DNA of 64,000 nucleotides, taken from NCBI RefSeq assembly GCF_009674625.1, contig NZ_WKJQ01000003.1:62001-126000 (forward strand). Reading direction: 5' to 3'. Positions 8,582 through 17,105 of the stretch are shown piece after piece. The position numbers and the translations under genes are program-made. The notes beneath the pieces are model-generated. The model saw nothing but the letters and a program-made list of their open reading frames with translations, was not told the origin of the DNA and ran no database searches. The number at the start of each line of letters is the position of its first letter. The first letter of the stretch is position 1. This DNA comes from Haloferax marinum. Its GTDB lineage: Archaea > Halobacteriota > Halobacteria > Halobacteriales > Haloferacaceae.

Positions 8582-10006
8582 TCAGTAGTCCGCATAGTTC
8601 ATCATGACCGCTTTTGTCTGGGTCATCGATTCGAGGTGCCACTTGCTGCCGTATCGGCCACCGGACCCACTTTCACCGTATCCACCGAACGGGAGGAGTC
8701 GTTCCCAGTAGTTGTTACTCTCGTTGATGAAGACCCCGCCCGCTTTCAGTCGATTCGCGGCGTCGTGTGCGCGTTCGAGCGAGTCAGTAAAGATGGCGGC
8801 CTGCAGACCGTACCGCGACCGGTTCGCGATTTCGATAGCTTCGTCGTAATCGGCCGCCCGGATGACTGGGGTAATCGGGCCGAACGTCTCTTCTTCGGCA
8901 ACGGCCATGCTTTCGGTCACATCCTCGAGGACCGCTGGGTCGAAGTAGAGGCCGTCAGTCTCACCACCGGTCCGAAGTGTCGCCCCTTTGGTGACGGCGT
9001 CGTCGACGTGTTCGACGGCCTTGGACTGAATTCGTTTCGAGACCATCGGACCCATGTCGACGCCAGATTCGAATGGGTCGCCGAGGACGAGGTCTTCTGT
9101 CTTCTCGACGATGGCGTCGACGAGCTCGTCGTGAGCTCCTTCTGTGACGATTACACGCTCTGTCCCACAGCACACCTGTCCTGCGTTCCAGTTGCTCCCG
9201 ACGACTATCGACTCTGCCGCGTGGTCGATATCCGCGTCGTCTAAGACGACGATGGGGTCTTTCCCACCCATCTCCAGCAAACACTGAGCGTTTCGCCCGG
9301 CAGCGGTCTTCGCAATCTGTTGGCCCACTTCCGTACTGCCGGTGAAGGCGATGAGACGAACGTCGTCGTGCTCGACGAGTGACTGACCTGTCTCGCCCGC
9401 CCCGGTCACCAGGTTGAACGCACCGTCTGGCAGACTGGACTGCTCGAACGCATTTGCGATGTGATACGCAGTCAGCGGCGTCTCCTCTGCGGGCTTGAAG
9501 ACGACTGGATTTGCCGTCGCGATAGCCGCGTAGATGCTCCCTCCCGGTACTTCGAGCGGGAAGTTCCACGGACTGATGACCGCGCAAACGCCGTACGGTT
9601 CTCGTTGCGTGTACGCGAAGCGCCCGCGATGTTCAGATGGGACGACGTCTCCGAACAGACGGATGGCGTCGTGTCCATAATCGTCGCTGGAGCTGATGAC
9701 GTACGCTGTTTCTTCGTACGCCTCGTGGAGTGGTTTCCCCTCCTCACGGACGATACCCGCCGCGATTTCGTCTTCGTGTTCGACGAAATACTCCGTGACC
9801 TCGTCGAGCACTGCTGCCCGCTCGAAGGCGGTCATCTCTTCGAGCGCTCGTTGGGAGCGTCGTGCCGCCTCGACCGCACGCCGTACGTCGTCGGCAGTGC
9901 CTGCCGGAACGGAGTCGATCACCTCCCCCGTCACCGGCGAGTCCACGTCGATTCGCTCGTCTCCCGTGGAATCGACCCACTCGCCGCCTATGTAAAGTTG
10001 TTTCAT
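8582..10006 (-). CDS. NAD(P)-dependent aldehyde dehydrogenase
   Basis: Oxidises an aldehyde to the acid with NAD(P)+. 474 residues of the aldehyde dehydrogenase superfamily with all key positions: Asn in P-W-N-F-P (N148), the NAD-binding G-S-T-E-V-G motif near 223-228, general base Glu in L-E-M-G-G-K-D (E245) and the nucleophile in G-Q-V-C (C279). The start is the ATG at 10006 (MKQLYIGG); the longer open frame would run into the end of the aldehyde ferredoxin oxidoreductase gene. Same strand as that gene (76 bases away) and as MmsA. By context it handles the aldehyde made from an amine by transamination or DAO oxidation; succinate semialdehyde or an aminoaldehyde are possible substrates, unproven. 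Confidence 0.9.
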   Translation of the reverse strand: MKQLYIGGEWVDSTGDERIDVDSPVTGEVIDSVPAGTADDVRRAVEAARRSQRALEEMTAFERAAVLDEVTEYFVEHEDEIAAGIVREEGKPLHEAYEETAYVISSSDDYGHDAIRLFGDVVPSEHRGRFAYTQREPYGVCAVISPWNFPLEVPGGSIYAAIATANPVVFKPAEETPLTAYHIANAFEQSSLPDGAFNLVTGAGETGQSLVEHDDVRLIAFTGSTEVGQQIAKTAAGRNAQCLLEMGGKDPIVVLDDADIDHAAESIVVGSNWNAGQVCCGTERVIVTEGAHDELVDAIVEKTEDLVLGDPFESGVDMGPMVSKRIQSKAVEHVDDAVTKGATLRTGGETDGLYFDPAVLEDVTESMAVAEEETFGPITPVIRAADYDEAIEIANRSRYGLQAAIFTDSLERAHDAANRLKAGGVFINESNNYWERLLPFGGYGESGSGGRYGSKWHLESMTQTKAVMMNYADY

Positions 10007-10082
10007 GTGAGCCACACACATAGATGGAGAGGTGCGCCAAAAATCTTTCTGAGGATTCAGATAAAAACTGAAAAGATTTCGG

Positions 10083-11924
10083 CTAGTGCGCTGCTTCAGC
10101 GAAATCCTGGATGTCGAGTCGGTCGAGTAACTCGTCTGTGGGCACTCCATCGGACGTGTAGCCGCGCTTCTCGTAGTATTCGTCGAGCATCGTCGCGAAC
10201 GCCTCTTCGGTGATGTGATTCCCGTCGGCTGGTCCGCCCGCTTCGAGGGGTTCAGTGAACCGAACGGGGAGTTCGTCTTCGTCGCGTCCGAACCCTTCTC
10301 GAACGTTGAAGAGTCGGGTCATCGTCCACGTCCGTTCGCCGACGGTTTCGAGGTCTTCGACGTCCACGTCGTATCCGAGTTCGTTGAGCCACTCGGCCGC
10401 GCGTTCGTAGTTGTAGGCCGTGAAATCACAGGAGACCATGCTGAACGTCAGTGCGTTTTCGTCTTGGTCTTCGATGACTGCTTCTGCCATGCCGTCTGTG
10501 CCGAATGGGTCACGACTGCCACCCATCGCGTCACTTCCTATCGGCCAGGCACGCTGGTGACAGCCACCTCGGTCACTCGTCGCGTATGCGAGTGCCATCC
10601 CGAACGAAGCGCGTGGGTCGTAGGCTGGCAGCTCCATCCCCTTGACCTGTACTGCGGCCTCGCGAGCCGTGTCGTCGTCGAGTTCTTCGGCAGCCAGTTT
10701 CGTCCCTTCTGCAAGCATGTCACCGACTTCGTTGTCCCGGTGGGCGATATCCTCGATGAGTTGGGCGGCCGCTCGAGCGTCACCCCACGAGAGGTCGTAG
10801 TCGACGAGCCCCGCATCGACACACTCCATCGCGAACGAGATGACGTTCCCGAGGCTGATGGTGTCCATCCCGAGGGTGTCGGCACGGTGTGCGAGTTCCG
10901 TGATTCCTGTAACGTCTGTAATGTCGGTGTTCGACCCCATCATCCCGATGGTCTCGTACTCTGGCCCCCAATCGACCTGCGCGTCTGGGAACGCAGCGTC
11001 TTCGACGTCAGCGTCTGAGAAGTCGACGACGTGACCACACGCGACTGGACAGCCGTAGCAGGAGTCCGTCGTCTGGTGGCCCACGCTGAATGCGTCGATG
11101 TTGATATCTTCGACATCCGCGACTGTTCCCTTCGTCCAGTTGTGGGTCGGCAACGCGCCGATTTCTTGCGTCCAGTCTGGGATGAGTTGCGTCCCTCCGT
11201 CGCGGGCCCACGCGACTTCCTTGTCCGTGCCGAGACGTTGTGTGTGCTTGATTCGGAGCTCTTGGATATCGGACTTCGGCGGCCCGTCGGCGGACGCGAC
11301 GACGGCTTTGAGATTCTTCGACCCCATGACAGCGCCGACTCCGCCCCGGCCTGCGTGGTGGGTGCCTTCGTCACTCGAAATCGTCGCATACCGGACGAGG
11401 TTCTCACCTGCAGGACCGATGGCGGCCGTTTTGGTCTCTTTGCCATCGAACTGCTTTGCCGTCTCGTCCGTCTTCATTCCCCAGAGGTGGCTCGCGTCTT
11501 CGATCGTCACGTCTTCGCGAGACACGTCGAGATAGACCGGCGAATCGGCCTTCCCTTCGACGATCATTCCGAGGTAGGAAGGCAGTGCCCACCGGAACCG
11601 AGTCGGGAAGTGCCCGCCAGAGTACGAGTCGACGAACGTTCCCGTGAGTGGTGACTTCGTGATGGCACCGTACCGGGAGGTACCCGGTGCAAATCCGGTG
11701 AGTGGCCCGAACGAGAAGATGAGGAGGTTTTCGGGCGAGAGCGGGTCGGTACCCGGTTCCAGTTCGTCGAGGAGAAGCGCTGTCCCGAGACCTTTTCCGG
11801 CGATGAATCGGTCCCGATACTCCTGTGGGACCGTCTCGGTCTGCACTGTTCGTTCGGTGAGGTTCACGCGCAGAAGATGGGTGAGCTCTTGCACCTCGTC
11901 GGTCTGCACGACACGTTGTGACAT
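10083..11924 (-). CDS. Aldehyde:ferredoxin oxidoreductase (tungsten/molybdenum enzyme)
   Basis: Oxidises aldehydes to acids and reduces ferredoxin, with a tungsto- or molybdo-bispterin and a 4Fe-4S cluster. 613 residues, close to the family length. The cluster ligands are visible: C289-x2-C292-x3-C296 in a C-Y-G-C-P-V-A-C motif and a distant fourth Cys in M-V-S-C-D (C499). The N-terminal pterin-binding domain (about 1-210) carries the G-R-G-G-V-G-A-V-M-G-S-K-N-L-K motif characteristic of the family. ATG at 11924 preferred over the GTG two codons upstream. Lies between the transporter operon and the aldehyde dehydrogenases, so two or three different aldehyde-oxidising systems sit side by side. 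Confidence 0.92.
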   Translation of the reverse strand: MSQRVVQTDEVQELTHLLRVNLTERTVQTETVPQEYRDRFIAGKGLGTALLLDELEPGTDPLSPENLLIFSFGPLTGFAPGTSRYGAITKSPLTGTFVDSYSGGHFPTRFRWALPSYLGMIVEGKADSPVYLDVSREDVTIEDASHLWGMKTDETAKQFDGKETKTAAIGPAGENLVRYATISSDEGTHHAGRGGVGAVMGSKNLKAVVASADGPPKSDIQELRIKHTQRLGTDKEVAWARDGGTQLIPDWTQEIGALPTHNWTKGTVADVEDINIDAFSVGHQTTDSCYGCPVACGHVVDFSDADVEDAAFPDAQVDWGPEYETIGMMGSNTDITDVTGITELAHRADTLGMDTISLGNVISFAMECVDAGLVDYDLSWGDARAAAQLIEDIAHRDNEVGDMLAEGTKLAAEELDDDTAREAAVQVKGMELPAYDPRASFGMALAYATSDRGGCHQRAWPIGSDAMGGSRDPFGTDGMAEAVIEDQDENALTFSMVSCDFTAYNYERAAEWLNELGYDVDVEDLETVGERTWTMTRLFNVREGFGRDEDELPVRFTEPLEAGGPADGNHITEEAFATMLDEYYEKRGYTSDGVPTDELLDRLDIQDFAEAAH

Positions 11925-12091
11925 ACACACACGGTTCGAACAGACTCACCTTATAATTTTCCGAAGATTCTACGACAATAGGTCTTACAAGGCGAGAAAC
12001 GTTCGACAGTGGGCGATTGTGGTGCCTTTTGACTGCGTCTGCCGTGTGATGTCCGGTTTAGTGGATGGGAGACTGCGCTCCGAGAGCGGGG

Positions 12092-13249
12092 CTACCGGAC
12101 GAGTGTAACCGCGTTCGACGCGTCCCACCCGATTCTGATGTCGCGACCGATGGAGAGATAGTCGCCTTGGTCGGTCAACTGGAGGTCGACTGTGAGTTGT
12201 CGTCCGTTCTCCAGTTTGACGACGAACTTTCCGAGGTTTCCTTTGTAGATTTCGTCGATGACCTCGGCGCTGAACTCGTTGTCCAGCCCTCGGGCGTCGT
12301 CACCTAGTCGAATCTTCTCCGGTCGGATAGCGAACGCGATATCACCGGACGCTTCGTCGTGCGGTTTGACCCGGAACGTGAGGCTTCCGTCGGTGATGCT
12401 CGCTCCGTCGTCGTCTTCGGCGTACGTGCCGTGTACGAGGTTCGTCTCACCGATGAAGTCAGCGACGAACTCCGACGCAGGTTCTTCGTATATCTCCGTC
12501 GCGGTCCCGAGTTGCTCGAGACGACCCTCGTTCATCACTGCGATTTCGTCGCTCATCGTCAGTGCTTCTTCCTGGTCGTGCGTCACGTAGACGAACGTGA
12601 TGCCGAGTTCTTCCTGCAGATTTTTCAACTCGACTTGCATGTTCTTTCGGAGTTTCAAGTCGAGGGCGCCGAGGGGTTCGTCGAGGAGAAGTACAGTGGG
12701 TTCTGTCACGAGTGCGCGAGCGAGCGCGATACGTTGTTGTTGACCGCCAGAGAGCTCAGAGATTTGCCGGTCTGCCATCTCCGGTAGTTCGACCAGTTCG
12801 AGAACGCGCTGGACGCGAGTATCGATTTCCTCGCTTCCGTGGCGACTGACGAGTCGCTTGAACGCGCCGCTGAGCCCCGACGATTGCGTCGCCACCGAGC
12901 CACCGTCTGCGGCGGTCCGTTCCCCTGGAATCCCCTGCATCTGTAACCCGAAGGCGATGTTCTCTCCGACGGTCATGTGGGGGAACAGCGCGTACGACTG
13001 AAACACCATACTGGTGTCTCGTTCGAAGGGTTGGAGGTCGTTGATTCGTTGGTCTCGGAGGTAGACGTCACCCTCACTGGGCGTTTCGAACCCCGCAATC
13101 ATGCGGAGCGTCGTCGTCTTCCCGCATCCAGACGGGCCGAGAAGGGTGAGGAACTTCCCCTGTTCGACCTCGAAACTCACGTCCTCTACGGCGGTGACGT
13201 CACCGAAAAACTTCGAGACACCGTCGAGGCGGACGTCGTATTCGGTCAT
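12092..13249 (-). CDS. potA: Spermidine/putrescine-type ABC transporter ATPase
   Basis: ATP-binding subunit of a PotABCD-like importer. 385 residues: nucleotide-binding domain with Walker A G-P-S-G-C-G-K-T-T (38-46), Q-loop Q84, signature L-S-G-G-Q-Q-Q-R (166-173), Walker B V-L-L-L-D-E-P and a C-terminal TOBE domain from about residue 275. A stretch of roughly 28-32 residues (about 109-140), rich in Gly, Ser and Ala, is inserted between the Q-loop region and the helical domain, where PotA proteins usually have only a few residues. Last gene of the order permease-permease-binding protein-ATPase; 38 bases separate it from the binding protein. Confidence 0.88.
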   Translation of the reverse strand: MTEYDVRLDGVSKFFGDVTAVEDVSFEVEQGKFLTLLGPSGCGKTTTLRMIAGFETPSEGDVYLRDQRINDLQPFERDTSMVFQSYALFPHMTVGENIAFGLQMQGIPGERTAADGGSVATQSSGLSGAFKRLVSRHGSEEIDTRVQRVLELVELPEMADRQISELSGGQQQRIALARALVTEPTVLLLDEPLGALDLKLRKNMQVELKNLQEELGITFVYVTHDQEEALTMSDEIAVMNEGRLEQLGTATEIYEEPASEFVADFIGETNLVHGTYAEDDDGASITDGSLTFRVKPHDEASGDIAFAIRPEKIRLGDDARGLDNEFSAEVIDEIYKGNLGKFVVKLENGRQLTVDLQLTDQGDYLSIGRDIRIGWDASNAVTLVR

Positions 13250-13287
13250 CCTCAGCTGTCACCTCCGAATCGGATTTCGTGGGCCAT

Positions 13288-14547
13288 CTATGCGTTCTTG
13301 ATTTCCGTCCAAGCTTCACTGTACAACTTCGTCGCTTGCCCGATGTTTTCGATGAACTCGAGTTTCTCGAAGACGTCTTCCGGCGGGTAGATCGATGGGT
13401 TGTTCAGTGCCGCTTCATCGACGAACTCCTTTGCCGCTCCGTTCGGTGTCGGGTAGTAGAGGTAGTTGGCGATCTCTGCGTTCATCTTGGCGTTCAGGAG
13501 GAAGTTGATGAATGCGTGCGCTGCGTTCGGACTCTTGGCGTTTTTCGTAATCGCGGCCGTGTCGACCCAGACGACGCCACCCTCTTGTGGGACGACGTAG
13601 TTGATCGGGGAACTATCGTCTTCGTAGAGCTCCCAGTACGCGACGAACGCGTCACCAGACCAACAGTGAAGCGGACTCGCTTCCTGGTTTTGGAGTGCTG
13701 CCGCACGCGACACTGACGAGTACGTGAGCAGCAGTGGCTTCTGGTCGATGAGGAGCTGTTTCGCTTCCTCGATCTCCGCTTCGTCGGTCGTGTTGAGGGA
13801 GTAGCCGAGATATTTGAGCGCGGCCCCGATGGTCTCGCGCATGTCGTTGAGCATCGTAATCTGTCCTTGGTACTTCTCGTCCCACATCACTTCCCACGAA
13901 GGGGTGCCTTCGATGTCCGGCGTCATCTCGGAGTTCCACGCGACACCACTGGTACCCCAGAAGTACGGTGCCGAGTACCGGTCGTCAGTCGGGTCGTACG
14001 GAGCGTCGTCTTTCCACATGGGTTCGAGGTTGTCCCAGTGCGTAAGCTTCCCTGTATCGAGTGGTTGGAGAAGGTCCTGGCTCTGCATGATGCTCACCAT
14101 ATAATCACTGGGGAACGTGAGGTCGAACTGACCGGACCCTCCAGCTTTGAGCTTGTTGAACATCTCCTCGTTCGAGGCGTAGTTCGAGACGCTTACGTCG
14201 ACCCCGTATGCCTTCTCGAAGATTTCGACGGTCCCAGACGGCCAGTAATCGGTCCACTGGAAGACGTTGAGTGTCTCCTCCAGTGGGTAGTCGAGTTCGG
14301 GAAGGCCGTACTCTTCACGGACTGACGCGTCACCCCGGTCTTCTTGCGGAGTTGCGGTGTTCTGTTCTTCTGTCGTGTCTTCTCCGCCGCCACCTCCACC
14401 GCCGTTACTATCCCCGCCAGAGCTGTCGCCACCAGAGTCACTGTCGCCGCCGCCAGTACAACCGGCGAGTCCAGTGATCCCGCCGACACCAACCGTGCCG
14501 GTTACCTTCAAAAACGTACGCCGGGTCGAATTATCTTCAGAATTCAT
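13288..14547 (-). CDS. potD: Polyamine-type ABC transporter substrate-binding lipoprotein
   Basis: Extracellular solute-binding protein of the PotD/PotF family, delivering a polyamine or similar cation to the permease pair. 419 residues. The start ATG at 14547 places a Tat signal (R9-R10-T-F-L-K) and a lipobox L-A-G-C (C30) correctly, followed by a Gly/Ser/Asp-rich linker typical of haloarchaeal lipoproteins and a binding domain from about residue 80 (L-N-V-F-Q-W-T-D-Y motif). It is thus exported folded and lipid-anchored. 88 bases downstream of the second permease. Ligand specificity (putrescine, spermidine or another amine) cannot be read from sequence. Confidence 0.88.
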   Translation of the reverse strand: MNSEDNSTRRTFLKVTGTVGVGGITGLAGCTGGGDSDSGGDSSGGDSNGGGGGGGEDTTEEQNTATPQEDRGDASVREEYGLPELDYPLEETLNVFQWTDYWPSGTVEIFEKAYGVDVSVSNYASNEEMFNKLKAGGSGQFDLTFPSDYMVSIMQSQDLLQPLDTGKLTHWDNLEPMWKDDAPYDPTDDRYSAPYFWGTSGVAWNSEMTPDIEGTPSWEVMWDEKYQGQITMLNDMRETIGAALKYLGYSLNTTDEAEIEEAKQLLIDQKPLLLTYSSVSRAAALQNQEASPLHCWSGDAFVAYWELYEDDSSPINYVVPQEGGVVWVDTAAITKNAKSPNAAHAFINFLLNAKMNAEIANYLYYPTPNGAAKEFVDEAALNNPSIYPPEDVFEKLEFIENIGQATKLYSEAWTEIKNA

Positions 14548-14635
14548 GGTAATTGGTATCAGTCTTCTTGGCAATGGTAGACATGGGCCATAAACATTTT
14601 GGTGATTTATGTTTGTGAACGTCTGTTTTTTCTGA

Positions 14636-15472
14636 TTACCACGTGATTCCCTGAATTTTCTGCGCCAGTGCGATGATGATGAGCGTCCCGACGAGGATGA
14701 GCGTCGCGATGACGTTCACGCCTGGGGAGATCCCCTGGCGGACCATCCCGAAGAAGAATATCGGGAGAGTGTTCTGGTTGCCGATGATGAAGAACGTCAC
14801 GACGAAATCGTCGAACGACATCGCGAAACCGAGGAGTGCTCCGGCGATAATCCCAGGTTTGATGAGGGGCATCGTCACCCACCGGAACGTCTCGAGTTCG
14901 CTCGCACCGAGGTCCATCGCCGCCTCTTCGAGCGTCCGGTTGAACGACTGCAACCGTGCGAGTACGATGACCGTGACGTAGCTAATGTCGAAAGCGATGT
15001 GGCCGATAATCGCCGTCCCGATGCCTTGTTCTAAGCCGACGATGTTGAAGAACAACAGCAGCGAGATTCCCATCACGATGCTCGGGATGATGAGCGGCAT
15101 GTAGACCACTCCTTGGAGCAGATTCCGTCCAGTGAACACGTATCTATCGAGTGCGAGCGCGAGCATCGTCCCGAACAACACGGAGACCACGACGGTCACG
15201 ACGGCGATTATCAGCGAGTTCTGCAGAGCGATCCACGCCTGATTCGGGTCGACACGAGCAATCGCCTCTCCCGAAAAGAGTGCTTCGTACCACTGTGTCG
15301 TGAACCCGTTCCAGACGATTGCTGTCCGTGAGTCGTTGAACGACAGCGCGATCATCACCGCGATCGGCACGTAGAGGAACAGGTAGACGAACCCTGTCTG
15401 TGCGGCGAGCGCTTTCTTTCCGTGGTTGGCCATCAACCGCGAGCGCCAGACTTTGAGCTTGGAGACGCTCAT
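14636..15472 (-). CDS. potC: ABC transporter permease, PotC-like
   Basis: Inner permease subunit, 278 residues, six hydrophobic segments with an N-terminal tail of about 25 polar residues. The EAA loop that contacts the ATPase is visible as L-E-E-A-A-M-D-L-G-A-S (about 185-195), and the late motif A-M-S-F-D-D-F-V-V-T-F is characteristic of PotC proteins. The start overlaps the stop of the preceding permease gene by four bases (ATGA), so the two are translationally coupled. Works with the other permease, the lipoprotein and the ATPase encoded around it. Confidence 0.88.
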   Translation of the reverse strand: MSVSKLKVWRSRLMANHGKKALAAQTGFVYLFLYVPIAVMIALSFNDSRTAIVWNGFTTQWYEALFSGEAIARVDPNQAWIALQNSLIIAVVTVVVSVLFGTMLALALDRYVFTGRNLLQGVVYMPLIIPSIVMGISLLLFFNIVGLEQGIGTAIIGHIAFDISYVTVIVLARLQSFNRTLEEAAMDLGASELETFRWVTMPLIKPGIIAGALLGFAMSFDDFVVTFFIIGNQNTLPIFFFGMVRQGISPGVNVIATLILVGTLIIIALAQKIQGITW

Positions 15473-16470
15473 AGGAAATCGGCCCCCCCTGACCCGCGCT
15501 GGTATGCCCAGAGCGCGCCGAACATGATGACCATCAAGATGAACGCCGCAGCGGAACCGAGCGGCCAGTTGCCAGCGGCACCGAACTGTGCAGCGATGAA
15601 CTCTCCGACAGTGGCCGTGCTCGCACCGCCGAGTAAGTCGGGGATGACGTACGCGCCCACGGACGGGATGAACACGAGGATGCTCCCTGCGACGACACCT
15701 GGCATCGAGAGTGGAAGCGTCACGTACCTAAAGGAGTCTAGACGGTCCGCTCCGAGGTCCATCGCTGCCTCGTTGAGTTCTGGGTTCAACTGTTCGAGAC
15801 TCGCGTACACTGGGAGAATCATGAACGGAACCCAGATGTAGACGAGACCGAACTGCACCGCGAAGTCAGTGTAGAGGAGTTGCACGTCGGTGGCGATACC
15901 GAGTGTCGCGAGCAAGTTGTGAACGAGTCCGTTCTTCGCGAGTAGAATCTTGATTGCGTAGACGCGAACCAGGTAGGACGCCCAGTACGGGAGGACGATG
16001 AGGGCGATGAGCGTCGTCTGCCAGCGCTGACTCGCGTGCCGAGCGACGAAGTACGCCATGGGATAGCCCATGACCAACGAGACGAGCGTCGTCACCGTGC
16101 CGAAGTAGATGCTCTTGAAGAGCAACTGAACGTACGGTGTCGGCTGGGCCGACGCGGGATTCGAGACGAACGGAACGAAGTAGCCGATCGCCCACGCGAT
16201 GCTAATCCAGATCGTTTCGAGGATCGATGCGCCGTCCGGGATGAAGAACGTCGCGTACTGCTGGAGGCCGAGATATTCGAACCCAAGGAGCACTTCTCCG
16301 AACGCCCCTCGCTCACCGAAACTGAAGTACAGCATAACTGCGAGTGGCGCGAGGAAGAAGACGGTCAACCAGATACTTGCCGGGAGGATGTTGGTCACCA
16401 ACCCGACGTACTTGTGACGACGGATCCGGGTGAGCAAGCCCGGTCCCACATCCGTGGTGTTCATTGCCAT
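15469..16470 (-). CDS. potB: ABC transporter permease, PotB-like
   Basis: First gene of the ABC operon; 333 residues with six main hydrophobic segments and an N-terminal polar tail. The EAA motif reads L-N-E-A-A-M-D-L-G-A-D, and the P-S-V-G-A-Y-V-I-P-D-L-L-G-G signature near the end is typical of PotB. Compared with the family there is an extra loop of roughly 60 residues after the first membrane segment (about 65-110), a common haloarchaeal extension. Start at 16470 or two codons later (16464). Divergent from the Lrp regulator gene, with 155 bases between, so the regulator may act on this promoter (inference). Confidence 0.87.
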   Translation of the reverse strand: MAMNTTDVGPGLLTRIRRHKYVGLVTNILPASIWLTVFFLAPLAVMLYFSFGERGAFGEVLLGFEYLGLQQYATFFIPDGASILETIWISIAWAIGYFVPFVSNPASAQPTPYVQLLFKSIYFGTVTTLVSLVMGYPMAYFVARHASQRWQTTLIALIVLPYWASYLVRVYAIKILLAKNGLVHNLLATLGIATDVQLLYTDFAVQFGLVYIWVPFMILPVYASLEQLNPELNEAAMDLGADRLDSFRYVTLPLSMPGVVAGSILVFIPSVGAYVIPDLLGGASTATVGEFIAAQFGAAGNWPLGSAAAFILMVIMFGALWAYQRGSGGADFL

Positions 16471-16625
16471 ACTAGAGTCTCACTAACACGGAACGTTGCT
16501 TGGAGGCTAAATAACTTTTCACTATGGGTGGTATTCTTCCGATGTTTTCTCTGCCCACGTACGAAAATGCCAAATTTTTACCTGTAGTCGCATTGTTTTT
16601 GGCGGCAGAGGTGTAACGAGGGGCT

Positions 16626-17105
16626 ATGTCTGACCACGAGCACACGTCGACTCATATCGACGAGGTCGACCGAAGTATCCTGAAAATCCTTCAGTCTGAC
16701 GGCAGAACTGCCCTCTCTGAAATCGCTCGCCGTCTCGATATGGGGAGTGCGACGATTCACGAACGCGTCAGGTCACTCGAAGAACAAGGGTACATCCGCG
16801 AGTACCGTGCCATTCTCGACCCGAAACTCCTCGGCATCGACCAGGTCGCGTTCGTCCAAGTCGAGACGACTGCTGGTCGGTTTTCAGAGGTCGCAGAACG
16901 TCTCGCAGAACACCGTGAGGTGCAAGAAGTACACGAGATAACGGGCGATTTCGACCTCCTGTTGAAGGTGCGCGTCGAAGAGACTGACGACCTCTCGGAG
17001 TTTCTCTCGAAACTCGGTGAGTCAGACGGTGTCCGAAAGAGTTCGACGAACGTGAGCCTCCGAACTGTCAAAGAAGATGGTCGCCTCGACCTGAACGGCC
17101 AATGA
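16626..17105 (+). CDS. Lrp/AsnC family transcriptional regulator
   Basis: 159 residues: an N-terminal winged HTH (about 9-60; D-G-R-T-A-L-S-E-I-A then an S-A-T-I-H-E-R-V recognition helix) followed by a RAM ligand-binding domain (about 70-150). Lrp-type proteins sense amino acids or amines and regulate their uptake and breakdown. The stop overlaps the start of the next gene (ATGA at 17102-17105), so it is translationally coupled to the deiminase-fold protein, and it is divergent from the polyamine-type ABC operon. Likely a local regulator of both; this is inference from position. Confidence 0.9.
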   Translation: MSDHEHTSTHIDEVDRSILKILQSDGRTALSEIARRLDMGSATIHERVRSLEEQGYIREYRAILDPKLLGIDQVAFVQVETTAGRFSEVAERLAEHREVQEVHEITGDFDLLLKVRVEETDDLSEFLSKLGESDGVRKSSTNVSLRTVKEDGRLDLNGQ

